DNA from: Deltaproteobacteria bacterium
GTDB lineage: Bacteria; Myxococcota_A; UBA796; UBA2385
Assembly: GCA_947462115.1 (NCBI GenBank)
Contig: CANHON010000306.1
Location: forward strand, 1 to 5,709
Length of the DNA stretch: 5,709 bases
Direction: 5' to 3'
A program made the translations under genes and the position numbers. The notes under the pieces are model-generated. The model ran no database searches and had not been told where the DNA came from. It was given only the letters and a program-made list of their open reading frames with translations. This document shows, piece by piece, positions 5,371 through 5,709 of the stretch. Within the stretch, counting starts at the first letter, position 1. The number at the start of each line of letters is the position of its first letter.

Positions 5371-5458
5371 TCCGGGCTCGGCCCTTCGGCCTCGGCCGCT
5401 GCGCGGCCCGCCTGCGGCGGCCCTCCGGGGCGGCTGGCGCGCGCGAGGCGAGCCCGGA
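5371..5458. repeat. 10-bp inverted repeat enclosing smaller hairpins
   Basis: TCCGGGCTCG (5371-5380) and CGAGCCCGGA (5449-5458) are perfect complements. Inside are at least two more stems: GGCCG-CTGCG-CGGCC (5394-5408) and CCGCC-TGC-GGCGG (5408-5420, sharing base 5408, so mutually exclusive at the junction). The whole could fold into a branched RNA on either strand, about 135-220 nt upstream of gene C. Very high GC makes chance stems common, so this is tentative. No T-run follows that would mark an intrinsic terminator. Confidence 0.35.
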
Positions 5459-5661
5459 CCCCAGGGGCCAGCGCCGATCGGGCCGCTTCGCACCAGCATC
5501 GACCGCGCACCGACACGCAGCAAAACGACAACCCGCAGGCCATTCAGGCACCGAGCCGCTGCCGTCCATGCCCCCATCCGGCGCGCCGCTGGCCTTCGCG
5601 ATCCGCGCAGCTCATCTTCCAAGTCCGCCCAGCCATGACCCCTGAGGTGCGCCTGCTGCCA

Positions 5662-5709
5662 TCACTCCGGCACCTCCAGGCCAGCGCGGCGGTCGACGAC
5701 GATGTCTGA
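5662..5709 (-). CDS. Possible 3' end of a gene entering from the right edge
   Basis: The minus strand reads 15 codons (SDIVVDRRAGLEVPE) and then TGA at 5664-5662. The composition is more protein-like than the other frames nearby, and its direction matches genes C, B and A. If real, about 425 nt separates it from gene C. With only 15 codons the call rests on composition alone and the family cannot be recognised. Confidence 0.25.
   Translation of the reverse strand, partial: SDIVVDRRAGLEVPE

Larger units (their letters stand above)
5249..5661. other. Intergenic region upstream of gene C
   Basis: About 410 nt with no convincing gene. Open frames on both strands read as Arg/Pro/Ala/Gly-rich sequence without domains. 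It should contain the promoter for gene C and possibly for the whole C-B-A block, but I found no clear -35/-10 pair. It holds a GCCGATCGGC palindrome (5264-5273), a near copy GCCGATCGG at 5473-5481, and a large inverted repeat (5371-5458). Confidence 0.5.

Noticed and set aside
5636..5709. Plus-strand short peptide frame ending at the last base
   Set aside because: It ends at the window edge by coincidence, has no ribosome site, and is the tail of a low-complexity Pro/Ala/Arg open frame.

Overview
The window is about 70% G+C or more, with strong G/C preference at third codon positions and secreted modules related to formylglycine-generating enzymes (FGE, SUMF1-like). This suggests a high-GC Gram-negative environmental bacterium. 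Myxococcota or a relative is my best guess, by inference only: no rRNA, tRNA or taxonomic marker is present.

Layout, left to right. Positions 1-273 (minus strand) hold the first 91 codons of a probable exported protein or lipoprotein that runs off the left edge. Positions 274-770 have no convincing gene and form the divergent intergenic region in front of an intact short-chain dehydrogenase/reductase (SDR) gene at 771-1514 (plus). The SDR converges, with only 12 nt between stop codons, on a block of three minus-strand genes transcribed from right to left: C (4325-5236), B (3318-4241) and A (1527-3140). The last 48 bases (5662-5709, minus) may be the 3' end of another gene.

The core of the window is the C-B-A block. 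All three products have an export signal and a C-terminal FGE-sulfatase-fold module of 246-247 residues with identical spacing of six cysteines. They are clearly tandem paralogs. None has the cysteine pair that binds copper and performs catalysis in true FGEs, so they are probably not sulfatase-activating enzymes. A also carries, ahead of its module, an exported domain of about 190 residues that I do not recognise and a Pro/Ala/Ser-rich linker. The greatest divergence among paralogs is in two patches near the C-terminus, the part of this fold that forms a variable ligand-binding face in some C-type-lectin-like proteins. A set of secreted binding or scaffold proteins is the simplest reading, but that is inference.

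Each of the three genes has its own strong Shine-Dalgarno sequence. The gaps are 83 nt (C to B) and 177 nt (B to A), so they may be co-transcribed, but A has a distinctive leader: a G-rich strand, an 11-bp inverted repeat touching the Shine-Dalgarno, and an eight-base homopolymer between the Shine-Dalgarno and the start codon. The SDR looks functionally unrelated; it is unusual in having Ile where classical SDRs have the catalytic Tyr. I saw no mobile element, CRISPR array, tRNA or rRNA.
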